A DNA stretch of 64,000 bases, taken from contig OX442418.1 of NCBI GenBank assembly GCA_949361645.1, positions 6,036,372 to 6,100,371 of the forward strand, written 5' to 3'. Shown piece by piece: positions 11,641 to 21,786 of this stretch. A model generated the notes under the pieces. It did no database searches. It saw only the letters and a program-made list of their open reading frames with translations, and was not told the DNA's origin. The position numbers and the translations under genes were made by a program. The first letter of the stretch is position 1; every line of letters begins with the position of its first letter. The stretch comes from Spongilla lacustris. Taxonomy: Eukaryota; Porifera; Demospongiae; Spongillida; Spongillidae.

Positions 11641-12300
11641 TTGATATCACCAGATGACATTATCATACATGTAGGTGGTGAGTACAATGACAAACACATC
11701 TTTACCAACTATTAATAAACAACTACCATAACCTACCTCCTGATATGGAATGATTGGTATTCACATTGTTTGACCAAATAAAGGAAAGGGATAATAAACA
11801 GATAAGTAGAAGTCACATCATACAATTATATCACAACACGCTTTTAAACATAACCACAAGAAAATGAAACATAATGATTATGAAGCATGAACATGTTGGT
11901 ATGCTAACAACCTGACTGGATTGAAAACCATCATTGCCAAAATCACATATACTTGTCAGAAATGCAAGCTAACATTACATGTAGGTCTGGATAAGATTAT
12001 ACATGTAACACACCCATATACATGTAATTCACATGTACATGTGCATCCAAAACACAAACCACATGTACATGTAATGAATGCACTGAGCTAAACTGACATA
12101 CAGCCAGACAGCCAGGGTTAAATTTCTAATCATTGGCATGATGCATGTTGGTGGTCTTTAGAACACATGTACATGTACATCAATAAGTCAAAGATTCCTT
12201 GTCTTCTGTTGTGGACAAAATGCACAACCACCATTATTGTTCTCTTACACTGCAGCAATTATATAGATTTATTTAAAACTTGTAAACAATGATTTCTGTA
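11641..12300. repeat. dispersed intronic unit with conserved donor block
   Basis: This is one of about 29 copies of the unit that fills most of the window. In top-strand order it contains a GTGAGTACAATGACAAACAC block, TCTTTACCTAC, the nearly invariant CCATAACNTAC, a free trinucleotide (CTC at 11737-11739), CTGATATGGAATGATTGG, then AATAAAGGAAAGG and AGTAGAAGTCACATCATAC. On the minus strand, the sense of the ankyrin exons, the free trinucleotide abuts a splice-donor-like sequence. No coding content was found in the unit itself. Confidence 0.85.
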
Positions 12301-12304
12301 TTAA

Positions 12305-14511
12305 CCTTTAATCTCCAGGCAGCGGTCCTAGATCTAGGATCGCTACTGACCTAGATCTAGGACCATCATATTACAGCTTCGATATTAATTGAAATAAACA
12401 TTGTATTTTCTAACTTAATATTTTATTATGGTCTCCAATCATATTTGGATAAATATTAGTTAAGAAGAAAGCATTATATTTATTTTCTAATATTATTGCA
12501 TCAGAATGAGGTTATTGCAAAAAATGGTGAAAAAAGTGACCAAAGTTAATCGGTTACTTATTTTTGCTTGTAACATCACACCCATATGTGCTCTATTTCA
12601 GGGGAACACATTTTAACATTAGTAAAACACTGCTCTATAACTGTACTCTGATTTATGCAAACATTATGCTTCAAACACTATATATGATGAGATAAACAAA
12701 TTAGGTTTGAGTGCATTTACATGAAGAGCAAAATTAGCATTCAGGAGGAGAATTTTTATAATTGACCTAGCCAGATCCAATCCTGTATGGTACAGCCAGT
12801 TAGCGCTCTTTTCTCAAATTAATTAACCAATTAAAAGTTGTGATTTTAATATGCAAGTTTTATGAATTAATTATGTAGTTATTTATAAAGAGTTAAACAT
12901 GGACTTTAATAAACATTTTATAAAAGCAATAATCTAATGTAACATATATATTTTGTAAACAAATTAGGATTTAACCCTTTCTCACCACTGAAAATGCGAA
13001 AATAGATATCTGCCAATACCAGCACTATAAATGATTTGCATGCATTTTGTGTTTACATGTATATCAAATATTGTTCGAATATAATGAAACAATTATATAT
13101 AATATAATGTTATTCAATGGTGTTTAGTGGCTAACATCTTGTAAGGTGTATTTTTAATACTGATAGACAAGGCAAGTATTGAAAACTGTGGTACTATTGT
13201 GTTTGTAGCAAAATTGCTGCAACTAACACGTAGAAGCATTTCAAATGGTAGGTTGTGGCACGCAAAAAAAAGTTGATGTAGTATTCATCTGAAGGAAATT
13301 CTTATTGATCCTGCCCGGGGGAATCAACCAACACATTCCCTGGCCAATTCTCCTTAGATACCCAGCAGCATAATTATAATTACCTAAACCCGGTGTATCA
13401 TGCAATGATAGGCATGGCAACAACATTGGGGCAAATCAATGGATGTATGAATACCAAGGAACATGTTTTGAAGGTTGAATTCATCAAATTGCATGGATTG
13501 TGGACATTAAACAAACATCTGAAGCTTTGAAATTGAGTAAATTTGAGCTAGTGGATCAAAAATGCAAAGGACTTATACGTAATATATGGCATGACATGCA
13601 TGATGCCATAATTAATGCCGTTAGACTAAACTTGAACAGTTCCTTCTTCAAATAAACAAGTGATAGGCCACTTTTTGGTTGTACAGCCAATTGGCCCAAT
13701 ACCCATGCAAACAGCCCTTTTGTATAGAGACATTCAATGCTACTGACTTGCTATACAATAATGTTATTCTGTGCATGCATGGCGGGCGGCAGTACAGAGT
13801 ATCTGCTGCACTATGCCACTTCCTCCTACAACTTCAGCAATACCATGCCCTTCCCTCTAAGTAGTCTGGCTGTGGGGTCATTCTCCATTTCGTCCCTAAA
13901 TATAACAAGATCATGTGAAAGTAATTCCATATCGCAAGAACCATGCCCCCCGTTTATACAAACCCGTTTCCTTTGATCACTCGTCAGCTCCTCATTACTG
14001 CTGAGTGTGCTGTAGCTTTCCTTGTGACCAGTAGAGGCCTCTGAACAACCTTATTCAGCATTCTCACAGAGATCACACCTCTTCTGCTTATTGTCCCGCC
14101 TGATCTCTCCATTATGAACGCCCTCGACTTTTTCCTCTGTGGTCGTGTCGTTTGACCACTTCATGTTAATCCAACACTTATGACATGCTCCTACGACATG
14201 CACAACACTTCTAGAACAAATCATATTCCTTTTAATCTTCCCTACAACAGCCTCATCGACGGCGAAGTTCTTTCCCATTTTCGCGGTAATGACAGCAAAT
14301 TGATGGATGCGCAACGTTTGGATGCTTTTATCTCCTGATACAAGATAAACCATAATGGAAAACAACCATTTCTAAGTAGCCTGGACATATCTAGATAAGG
14401 CAGAGCTGTTTCAGAATATTAAAAACAGGCGTACCTTTTTTTCAGCAGCTTAGTTTGTCGTCCTCAATCTAGGACGATCGTCCTAGATATAGGACGGTTG
14501 GAGATTAAAGG
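12305..14511. mobile_element. TTAA-flanked piggyBac-like DNA transposon
   Basis: The element begins CCTTTAATCTCC and ends with the exact complement GGAGATTAAAGG, and both ends are flanked by TTAA (12301-12304 and 14512-14515). A TTAA target duplication with CCYT-type ends is the signature of the piggyBac superfamily. Subterminal palindromes reinforce both ends: CCTAGATCTAGG twice on the left (about 12328-12361) and CTAGGACGATCGTCCTAG on the right (14469-14486). The 2.2-kb interior is AT-rich and shows no recognisable transposase. The longest frame, 104 codons on the minus strand at 14051-14365, is cysteine-containing but not assignable. It is probably non-autonomous or decayed. Confidence 0.8.
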
Positions 14512-14673
14512 TTAAATGATGTGTAAACGACTTGCAAATAAATGCAAATCATATAGTAAAATAAATACGAACTGTTATTTAATTGTAAAATGGCGGTGGT
14601 TTGCAGGTGGTTTGTGGTCTTATTTGTTGAATTCTTTGGATCATGGAGTGTTCAGAATTCATAGGAGCGCGTC

Positions 14674-16803
14674 ATGAATCGAAGTTCGCAGAGTATACCG
14701 AGTCGCCGTCGGAAGTGTTGCCGCTGCAACGTTAACGGCGTCAATGCCAGATGTAAGTCTTGTGCGTGCGCTAAAGCGGGTCGCGCGTGTAACGATTGCC
14801 TACCGTCAAAGCACGGTTGTTGTCATAACTATACTAACTCTATCACTGCTTCAAGCAACAGGACCGCCAATGATTTTTCCAGCTCACAACCACTTCCCCA
14901 GCATACGTCCTCATTCCCCGATTCCCAGCAGCTGCCTCTGTCTCAACCACTTCCGCAGCTGCCACCTAGTTCTACACCTTCATCATTCATTACTCCTTCA
15001 CCCAGTTCTTTAGTTGCCCATCCTTTTGATAGTCAAAACCAGCTACATGTATCAGCATTAATCCCAGAGCCCAAATCACCTGGACAGGGTCCTTCCTTTC
15101 CTTCAGGCTCCCACTTCATCCTTAATGAATTCCAGTTCCAACAATCCTTGGCCACTTCCTCCCAGTGTGGGTCACAATCTCCAACTTGTTGCAAGTGCTA
15201 CACCTCAGGTGCTCGTTGCACATCTTGTAAGTGTTGTCGAGAGGGGCACCCATGTGTGAACTGTTACCCGGGAAGAAGTGGGAAATGTGCTAACGTTGTT
15301 CTCTCAAGCACTGTCATCCTAACTGCATCTATACCACAATTAGAGACTGTTCTCCAACCCAATAGCTTGAATTCTCTTTCCAACAATCAGGGACAAGATT
15401 TACAGCCATCTATGCCTTGGACAACCTCGCCTCAGAGTCCACCGTCTCTCACAGAAGAACAGGATTACAATGTCACTAGGCCACTCTCTCTCAACACCCC
15501 CTGTAACATTGCAATGACTCCACACACACCTTTTCCATCATTGTTTGCTCCACTACCATGCCTTAGCAATGGCCATTCCAGTCCAGACTCTTCTATTTTG
15601 AAATTAACAGCTAATGATCCACTGCCAACACAGTCACATGTACGTGATGTACTACCTGAGCAGAGTGAAGTCCCGTCCTCTAGCCAACACCCCCATAAGA
15701 AATCCTGTCCAGTCCAAGGCTGCCAACAACTCATTGCTCCCACCATGTGGCGTCAACATATGACCTTACATGCTCAAGGTTTCTTCTCTGGTGCAGTACT
15801 TGGCTCTTGGCTTCAAGAACAAGATCTTTTCGTTTGTCCCAATTGTCAGCAGCTGGTGGCTAATTCACGCCATTCTTCTCATCTTCGCAAATGCACACAT
15901 GCCACTGCTGCACCTCCCAGTCTGTCCTTTCTCGGTGTCCAAGTAGCCGATCCTTCACTTTTCCCCCTACCCACATTTGAATCTGAGTGTAATCTACCTG
16001 GCCGTACAGTTCGGCACATCCCTTTGAAGGACAGACTTTCATTTGCTCTTGTTTTGTCTTCTGCCTTGAGGTCTGCTGTGCATGACAACTCTGAGGATGC
16101 TTGGCTGAAGCTGTTAATGCTGCCTAAATGTGTTCTTCTTGCTCCAAAGCGTGCAGGCAGACATCACAAGCCTGTGTCTATCAGTCGTCTATGCGCCCAA
16201 TGGTCCAAAGGTGAGTTTAGAGCACTATGGAATAGAGCATCCAATCATTCCCCTGGCCCCATGCGTCCTACCTCTAACCACAAATCTTCAAATGTCCAGG
16301 CAGCAGTTTCTCTTGCTAGGGAGGGACTTTTATCTAAGGCCTGTCAGACTCTAACTTCTTCTGGCCTGGCCCTCGACAACAACACCACATGGAATCTATT
16401 GGTCTCCAAGCATCCCAAAGGAACCCCTCGGCCTCCCACTCCTCCCACAGCACCTCTCTTAGCTGCCCCTTACCTTCCACCAGACTTCAACATCATGGTC
16501 GTATTGCACTCCTTTCCAAAGGATACAGCGTGTGGCCCCTCAGGTCTCCGCATACAGCATCTGATAGAAGCAGCAGAGGTTCCCCTTCAGTTCCCGATCT
16601 GTGCTGTACTTAGGGAGGTGGTTAATTTGCTTATCTCGGGCAAGGTTCCTGTACATGTGGCTAGGTTCCTTGCAGGGGGCAACCTGGTGGCGCTGGAGAA
16701 GAACAAACCCAACTGCCCTCCCGACATCCGGCCTATTGCAGTTGGAGAGGCTATTCGACGTCTGGTTGGGAAATGCCTATGCTCCATGACTAAGGCAAAA
16801 TGA
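14674..16803 (+). CDS. retroelement ORF, N-terminal part: Cys clusters, C2H2 fingers, start of RT
   Basis: The 709 codons begin at an ATG in the first open part of the element. Two cysteine clusters, about residues 15-52 (CCRCNVNG, then CKSCACAKAG) and 170-207 (CCKCYTSG, then CKCCREGHPC), resemble each other and the CxCxxxC pattern of tesmin/CXC DNA-binding domains. A Ser/Pro/Gln-rich linker separates them. Zinc-finger-like motifs follow at about 344-370 (CPVQGC...H..H) and 386-412 (CPNC...H..C). From about 610 the reverse-transcriptase palm begins (CGPSGLRIQHLIEA, then RPIAVGEAIRRLVGK). The frame ends at TGA 16801-16803 inside the RT domain, and homology continues at once in another frame. 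The N-terminal zinc domains presumably bind target DNA or template RNA. Confidence 0.85.
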   Translation: MNRSSQSIPSRRRKCCRCNVNGVNARCKSCACAKAGRACNDCLPSKHGCCHNYTNSITASSNRTANDFSSSQPLPQHTSSFPDSQQLPLSQPLPQLPPSSTPSSFITPSPSSLVAHPFDSQNQLHVSALIPEPKSPGQGPSFPSGSHFILNEFQFQQSLATSSQCGSQSPTCCKCYTSGARCTSCKCCREGHPCVNCYPGRSGKCANVVLSSTVILTASIPQLETVLQPNSLNSLSNNQGQDLQPSMPWTTSPQSPPSLTEEQDYNVTRPLSLNTPCNIAMTPHTPFPSLFAPLPCLSNGHSSPDSSILKLTANDPLPTQSHVRDVLPEQSEVPSSSQHPHKKSCPVQGCQQLIAPTMWRQHMTLHAQGFFSGAVLGSWLQEQDLFVCPNCQQLVANSRHSSHLRKCTHATAAPPSLSFLGVQVADPSLFPLPTFESECNLPGRTVRHIPLKDRLSFALVLSSALRSAVHDNSEDAWLKLLMLPKCVLLAPKRAGRHHKPVSISRLCAQWSKGEFRALWNRASNHSPGPMRPTSNHKSSNVQAAVSLAREGLLSKACQTLTSSGLALDNNTTWNLLVSKHPKGTPRPPTPPTAPLLAAPYLPPDFNIMVVLHSFPKDTACGPSGLRIQHLIEAAEVPLQFPICAVLREVVNLLISGKVPVHVARFLAGGNLVALEKNKPNCPPDIRPIAVGEAIRRLVGKCLCSMTKAK

Positions 16804-18649
16804 CTTCCTCGCTCCTTTTCAACTTGGGGTAGCTTGTCAAGGGGGTGCAGAAAAGATTATTCATGGCCTCAGAAACTGTGTGGACAAACATTGGCAGGAG
16901 TTTGATTTTGCAGTATTGAAGATCGATTTGCTCAATGCATTTAATCGGGTATCAAGGCAGGCCGTCCTGAATGCGTGTGCCCTTCACATCCCAGAGCTGC
17001 TCCCATGGTCTCAATGGTGCTATGGGCAACATCCCGCTTTGTGGCACTCTTTGGGTACTATTTCATCAGAAATAGGTGTACAACAAGGCGATCCCCTAGG
17101 TCCCCTTCTTTTTTGTCTTGTATTGCAACAGATAATATCAGCAATTGCAGAGGATGTTGACTGTGAATCGCTATTGTTTCACCACTGGTATATTGATGAT
17201 GGTGTTGTTGCAGGGCCCGTTGCAGCCATTACTCGGGTTCTCGCCATCATCCAAGAACGCGGACCACCACTCGGCTTCAATATCAACATCGCCAAATGTG
17301 AGTTGTTCAGTTTGAGGGATCTAAGTTCTTTCCCAGAGGAGATGAGGCGATCGAATGTGCCACACTGTGAGATCCTGGGGGCTCCCATAGGGGATTTAGT
17401 GTTCTGCGCAAAGTTTGTAGCACAGAAACAGTCAGAGGCTTCCAAGTTGCTAAAGGAGTTAGAAGCTGTGGGTTCTATCAACCCCCAGGTGGCCCTACTT
17501 CTTCTCAGGCAATGTGGGAGCTATTGCAGACTAGTTCACTTAGCTAGGAACACTCCACCTCTCCTAGTCAATGAGGCCTTTGCCTTGTTTGATGATGGTG
17601 TGCAGCAATGCTTTTCGGAATGCACTGCAGTGGATGCTTCCGCTGCCACCTGGCAACAGGCTCAACTGAGCTTGAAAAGAGGGGGTTTAGGGCTTCGGAG
17701 CTTAAGTTTCCACTCTCCTGCAGCTTACATTGCATCATTTTTGTCCTCAGGCCTTTCTCCATCATCAGGTAGGTATTTATCCTCGTCATTGCACCTTTAC
17801 AACAGTTTAGTAGACCCCCAAGATTCTCTCACCCCTGAGGCTATAGGTGATTCTCCTCTTTCACAGAAGGTTCTGTCTTCCAAGATAGAAGAACAACAGT
17901 TCAATAATCTTTTTCACAATGCATCTGTGGCTGACAGGGCTCGTCTTTTGTCCATTTCCTCACCTCATGCCTCTGCTTGGCTGTCAGTCAGTCCCTCCCC
18001 ACGACTCAACCTCCACTTGGAGCCTGCTGAGTTTCAAGTAGCACTTAAGTGGTGGTTGGGTATTCCAGTGGTCCAAGGCCAAAGTTGCCCTCACTGTCCT
18101 TCCTGTGTGTTGGATGACTTTGGCCATCACTCCCTCACTTGCAAACATGGAGGGGATGTGGTTTCGCGACACAATAAGCTCAGGGATGTGTTTTATGACT
18201 TCTGCCAACATGCTTGCTTGGGTCCACGTCTGGAAATGGGTTGTGGGGCAGGATCTGATTCTCAATCCCGCCCAGCAGATGTTGTTGTTCCTAACTGGGA
18301 CCTTGGCAAGCCGGCTGCCTTTGACTTGTCCGTCACGTCTACACTACAATCAAATGTTCTGCTAGAAGCGAGCGTGATGGCTGGTTCGGCAGCCCTGTTG
18401 GCTGAGAACAGAAAACACAACAGCAGCAACAAAAAGTGTGATGAATTGGGGTGGGCTTGTATCCCACTTGTTGTTGAGACCTACGGGTGTTGGGGGGCTG
18501 AAGCAGTGGAAGCATTATCAAAGCTTGCAGGTCATCTCTCCATCAGGAATAATGAACTAAAGTCCAAGACCATTTTTAGCCTGTACAGCCGCCTAGGGTT
18601 GACATTAGTAAGGGCGAACTGTAGAGCTATCCTATCTAGGTTAACATGA
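16802..18649 (+). CDS. retroelement ORF, C-terminal part: RT palm and restriction-like endonuclease
   Basis: Directly continues the RT of the preceding frame after a +1 shift at the A4 run 16797-16800. The first ATG in this frame (16880) lies inside the RT domain and is not a genuine start. The palm motifs are complete: KIDLLNAFNRVSR (motif A), QQGDPLGPLLF (B), WYIDDGVVAG (C, about 17187-17216), GFNINIAKCELF (D) and LGAPIGDL (E). Further on, CPHCPSC with GHHSLTC gives a zinc knuckle (about 18087-18150), followed by SRPADVVVPNW and AAFDLSVTS, which match a PD-(D/E)XK-like nuclease pattern. All catalytic aspartates are present, so apart from the frameshift the enzyme looks intact. Product: RNA-directed DNA polymerase and nuclease for target-primed integration. 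Confidence 0.85.
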   Translation, partial: DFLAPFQLGVACQGGAEKIIHGLRNCVDKHWQEFDFAVLKIDLLNAFNRVSRQAVLNACALHIPELLPWSQWCYGQHPALWHSLGTISSEIGVQQGDPLGPLLFCLVLQQIISAIAEDVDCESLLFHHWYIDDGVVAGPVAAITRVLAIIQERGPPLGFNINIAKCELFSLRDLSSFPEEMRRSNVPHCEILGAPIGDLVFCAKFVAQKQSEASKLLKELEAVGSINPQVALLLLRQCGSYCRLVHLARNTPPLLVNEAFALFDDGVQQCFSECTAVDASAATWQQAQLSLKRGGLGLRSLSFHSPAAYIASFLSSGLSPSSGRYLSSSLHLYNSLVDPQDSLTPEAIGDSPLSQKVLSSKIEEQQFNNLFHNASVADRARLLSISSPHASAWLSVSPSPRLNLHLEPAEFQVALKWWLGIPVVQGQSCPHCPSCVLDDFGHHSLTCKHGGDVVSRHNKLRDVFYDFCQHACLGPRLEMGCGAGSDSQSRPADVVVPNWDLGKPAAFDLSVTSTLQSNVLLEASVMAGSAALLAENRKHNSSNKKCDELGWACIPLVVETYGCWGAEAVEALSKLAGHLSIRNNELKSKTIFSLYSRLGLTLVRANCRAILSRLT

Positions 18650-18705
18650 CTGTTAAAGGACTTACTTTAGTGTATATAATAATAAATCTGCATTTATTCC
18701 TTTCT

Positions 18706-19070
18706 AAAATAGCAAATAATAAAAATTTGGCAACACAGATGATGTCACCAGATGACATCAACATACATGTAGGAGGTGAGTAAAAAGACAAACACATCTA
18801 TACCTACTATAAATAAACAACTGTCATAACTTACTCTCTGATATGGAATGATTGGTATTCACATTGTTTGACCAAATAAAGGAAAGGAATAAACATTAAT
18901 AATCATACATGTAGCAACACCACTGGTGAAGCAATGAAAGAAAAAACACCACAAAGTGAAACAGAACTTTAACTGTTCAGTCTGTAGACCATACATAAGA
19001 TATAAGTCATGCCACATCTGATTCATCCTTAGAATAATAACAGTAGTATACCACTCTCCCACATCCAATG
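18706..19070. repeat. dispersed intronic unit, 3' of the ankyrin exon
   Basis: Contains the CAACACAGATGATGTCACC block, the conserved trinucleotide site (TCT at 18835-18837) and the AGCAACACCACTGGTG and ACCACAAAGTGAAAC segments that regularly follow 84-nt ankyrin exons on the minus strand. There is no coding signal. Confidence 0.8.
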
Positions 19071-19076
19071 ACTTAC

Positions 19077-19160
19077 TTTGTTCACATCAGCTCCTGCCTT
19101 CACAAGGATCTCCATCACAGCTGTATGACCATTTTGAGCTGATACATACAGTGGTGTTGT
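19077..19160 (-). CDS. ankyrin-repeat exon (84 nt)
   Basis: The minus-strand exon lies between acceptor GATGTTACAG and donor GTAAGT. Its 28 codons, phase 0 at both ends, read as an ankyrin repeat core: TTPLYVSAQNGH, TAVMEILVKAG and ADVNK. Five residues of a full 33-residue repeat are missing, so the loop must come from a neighbouring exon or the repeats are short. Upstream, 141 nt away, a CATGGAG sequence abuts a GTAAGTATGATG donor at 19301/19302. The same spacing (150 nt) recurs at the exons of 27.5, 39.1 and 45.3 kb. Confidence 0.85.
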
Positions 19161-19860
19161 CTGTAACATCAGAAGGTATCATCAATAACTCTTCTATTAC
19201 ACCAAATAATAATATCATAACAGATTAAAAATGAGCAATACAGTTGATGTCATACCAGCTGTGACATCATGTAAGGACAATGACAATCACATCATACTTA
19301 CCTCCATGTACATGTACATGCAACTATTTTAGGTGCATGTACCACAGAGTCTCATATTTGATATGTGTACATGTATAAATTTGCTACGAGTTTAATTCCA
19401 GTACAGACAATGTCACCCGATGACATCATCATCAATGTACATGTAGGTGGTGAGTACAATGACAAACACATCTTTACCTACTATAAATAACTACCATCTG
19501 ATATGGAATGATTGGTATTCACATTGTTTGGCCAAATAAAGGAAAGGAATAATAAACAGACAAGTAGAAGTCACATCATACAATTATATCACAACACATT
19601 TTTAAACATAATCACAAGAAAATGAAACAATGATTATGAAGCATGAACATGTTATGCTAACAAACTGAATGGATTGAAAACCATCATTGGTGGTGGGTGA
19701 GTAGAAAAGTCACCATAAAGCCAAACATATTAAAATACAGTGTCAGAATGAAAGCTTACAAACAGTGATGTCTAAGGTCAAGGACACATGTACTGGTTTT
19801 ATCTATGGGCAATGATACAGAGCTGGAGGTCATAATGTGAATGACAGTGTAGTGATGGGA
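19161..19860. repeat. ankyrin-unit intron and dispersed unit copies
   Basis: Holds the 141-nt putative intron upstream of the exon, a TACATG-rich tract, a TGACATCATC inverted-repeat block (about 19406-19430), another copy of the conserved CTGATATGGAATGATTGG block and a segment (19690-19850) that recurs at 48080-48250. Confidence 0.75.
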
Positions 19861-21114
19861 TAGTTAAAGGTTTTTGACAGTAGTTAAGTTCCAGTTAGCT
19901 AAAGATGCTCTGTTTGTTGTGCAGTTAAGTTAAATAAATTCATTGCATCGTCCAAATTCTTTCAGTTAAGTTATAGTTAACTAAGCTGGTTTTTGCTACA
20001 ACCCAGGTAAGTTATTTTAACAATTTAGTTTTAAACAGTCACATGAAATTTAATATATATATATATCGTTCAATCATGCACATCATACTTACCTCCATGT
20101 ACATGTACATGTACATGGAAAGTCTACTTTAGCTGCATGTACCAGAGTCCCATTTGTGATATGTGTACATGTAGGGTAATATAAACTGCCATCACGGGTG
20201 TTTCATTGCATTGAAAAAATGGACATTATGTCTTGTCCCCACTTTTACCTACGTAACAAGTAACCAGACCCTCATTATCGCATGGCATTGTAATTTGGCC
20301 TTATCTTTTGTAACCTGTTCAAAGTAAGCACTGTACAGGTGAATATCTGTGTTACGCACCCTTCGAGGACTACAGTGATATAAATTTATCTTTTTAATGC
20401 TAATATACGCCATGATATGGGCCCGTGACTAATAGCACTCCATTTAGAGTGGTTGGTTTCAAAAAGCTTTTTGCCTGACATGAGGTACAAAAACTAGGAT
20501 AAATGTATACAGGAGTGCTGATTGTATGTAATTTGGTTGTTTTTGTTAGCAGACTTATTTTCTGTGAGTTGTACCAAGGCGATGAATACGACCGATACAT
20601 GTATACTACAAGCATGGCGGCTGTCCGATTGCAATACATGTATGTAGATGGTCATGCACACTTCAAAAACTGATGGGTGATGGAATACTGTGATCTCTCA
20701 ATTAAACAGCTTGGACAACAACATTGGAGCATTAATTGTATCCCTGTGACAGTAAACTACTGTAAAGTATGTATAATACAACTTTAGCCTTGATCTTTTT
20801 TTTGCATGCTGTGTGCGGTTCAACATTCTAATTAGCGGTGGAAGAGAGGAGGTCAAGAGACAGTGCCTGCATGGGATGAATTGTTCCTGAGGCAAAGAAC
20901 AAAATGGTACTGAGTGCAGCTTAGTGGCAGGGGTAGAGGTGCAAGTGGGTGGAGCCAATCTGTACAAGAGAAGAGTCATTACATGTTGTAGCCATGACAA
21001 CGAAGCTGCTCACATGATCTAGAGGGGACCATGTACAATCATGCCTATACACACCCCACACATGTAACAGGGAGTCCCCATGAGGCATGTAGAATACAAA
21101 AGAAACCTCTAAGC
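19861..21114. other. no gene recognised
   Basis: Unique AT-rich DNA with an (AT)n tract near 20054-20066 and one more CATACTTACCTCCATG donor-type block near 20088-20102 that is not followed by an ankyrin exon. The frames in it are short and featureless. Confidence 0.5.
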
Positions 21115-21579
21115 TTAATGTTTATTGTCCTGAATGTCCACCAGGGGGTACAATGGGACACCCGGGTGGACAGCTAAAAACGTTTTTGCCGTTCGGTCAC
21201 GGAATGGACCTGGCTGCATTTAACGGTACTGACTTACAGAACAAGTCTTTTCGGGATTGGGCCGAGATAAGTAAGGCTTAAGTCCTTTCAGCACTCGTAA
21301 AATGATCCGTGCTAGCGGATCTATCCATTACGCTCCGACCTTTCCGCATGCGCGGAGCGTAATGGATAGACCCGCTAGTACGGCTCGTTCTACATGTACC
21401 AAATGAGTTTAAACCTTGCTTATCTCGGCCCAATCCTGAAAAGACTTATACTATAAGCCAGTACCGTTAAATGCAACTTGGTTCCTTCCATGAACGAACG
21501 GCAAAAACGTTTTTTGCTGTCCACCCGGGTATACAATGGTACCCCGGGCCGGGTGGACATTCAGGACAATAGACATTAA
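21115..21579. mobile_element. foldback element, 465 bp
   Basis: The two halves are long inverted repeats of each other. The outer end TTAATGTTTATTGTCCTGAA with TGTCCACC is matched on the right by GGTGGACATTCAGGACAATA. Pairing continues inward through AAAAACGTTTTTGCCGTTCG, GGGCCGAGATAAG and a near-perfect central ATCCATTACGCTCCG, leaving a loop of about 15 bp near 21337-21351. Arms are about 220 bp with mismatches. There is no coding capacity; it is a foldback or MITE-type element. Confidence 0.85.
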
Positions 21580-21767
21580 CGGTACTGGTATACAGAACAA
21601 GTCTTTTCAGGATCGGGCCGAGATAAGTAAGGCTTAAATCCTTTCGGTACTCGTAAAACGACCCGTGCTAACGGACCTATCCATTACGCTCCGACCGATT
21701 GATCCGCACGCGGAGCGTAATGGATAGGTCCGCTAGCACGGGTCGTTTTACGAGTACCGAAAGGAGG
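21580..21767. mobile_element. truncated second copy of the foldback element
   Basis: The central part of the preceding element is repeated immediately downstream (CGGTACTGG, CAAGTCTTTTCAGGAT, GGGCCGAGATAAGTAAGG). It ends in a hairpin of about 53-bp arms, 21640-21692 and 21710-21762, that is almost mismatch-free. Both outer ends are missing. Its right edge abuts the truncated 3' side of the Ngaro-like element, exactly where that element's tyrosine recombinase should begin. Confidence 0.85.
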
Positions 21768-21786
21768 AGGTGTCTGAGGCGGCCTT

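Larger units (their letters stand above)
14562..18705 (+). mobile_element. non-LTR-type retroelement with restriction-like endonuclease
   Basis: About 4.1 kb interrupts the dispersed unit. Sequence equivalent to the unit's CATACAGTAAAATGGCAACAC is split, with its left part ending near 14562 and its right part resuming near 18706. The element has one long coding region in two frames, a short 5' leader of about 110 bp and a 55-bp tail after the stop. No LTRs were found. The domain order (Cys clusters, C2H2 fingers, RT, CCHC-like zinc motif, R-PAD...D nuclease motif) fits RLE-bearing non-LTR elements in the broad R2/NeSL-like sense. The exact clade is not resolved. Confidence 0.75.

Noticed and set aside
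16880..16882. ATG as the start of a separate RT protein
   Set aside because: RT homology continues upstream of it in the same frame (from 16802) and then in the previous frame, so it is an internal methionine.
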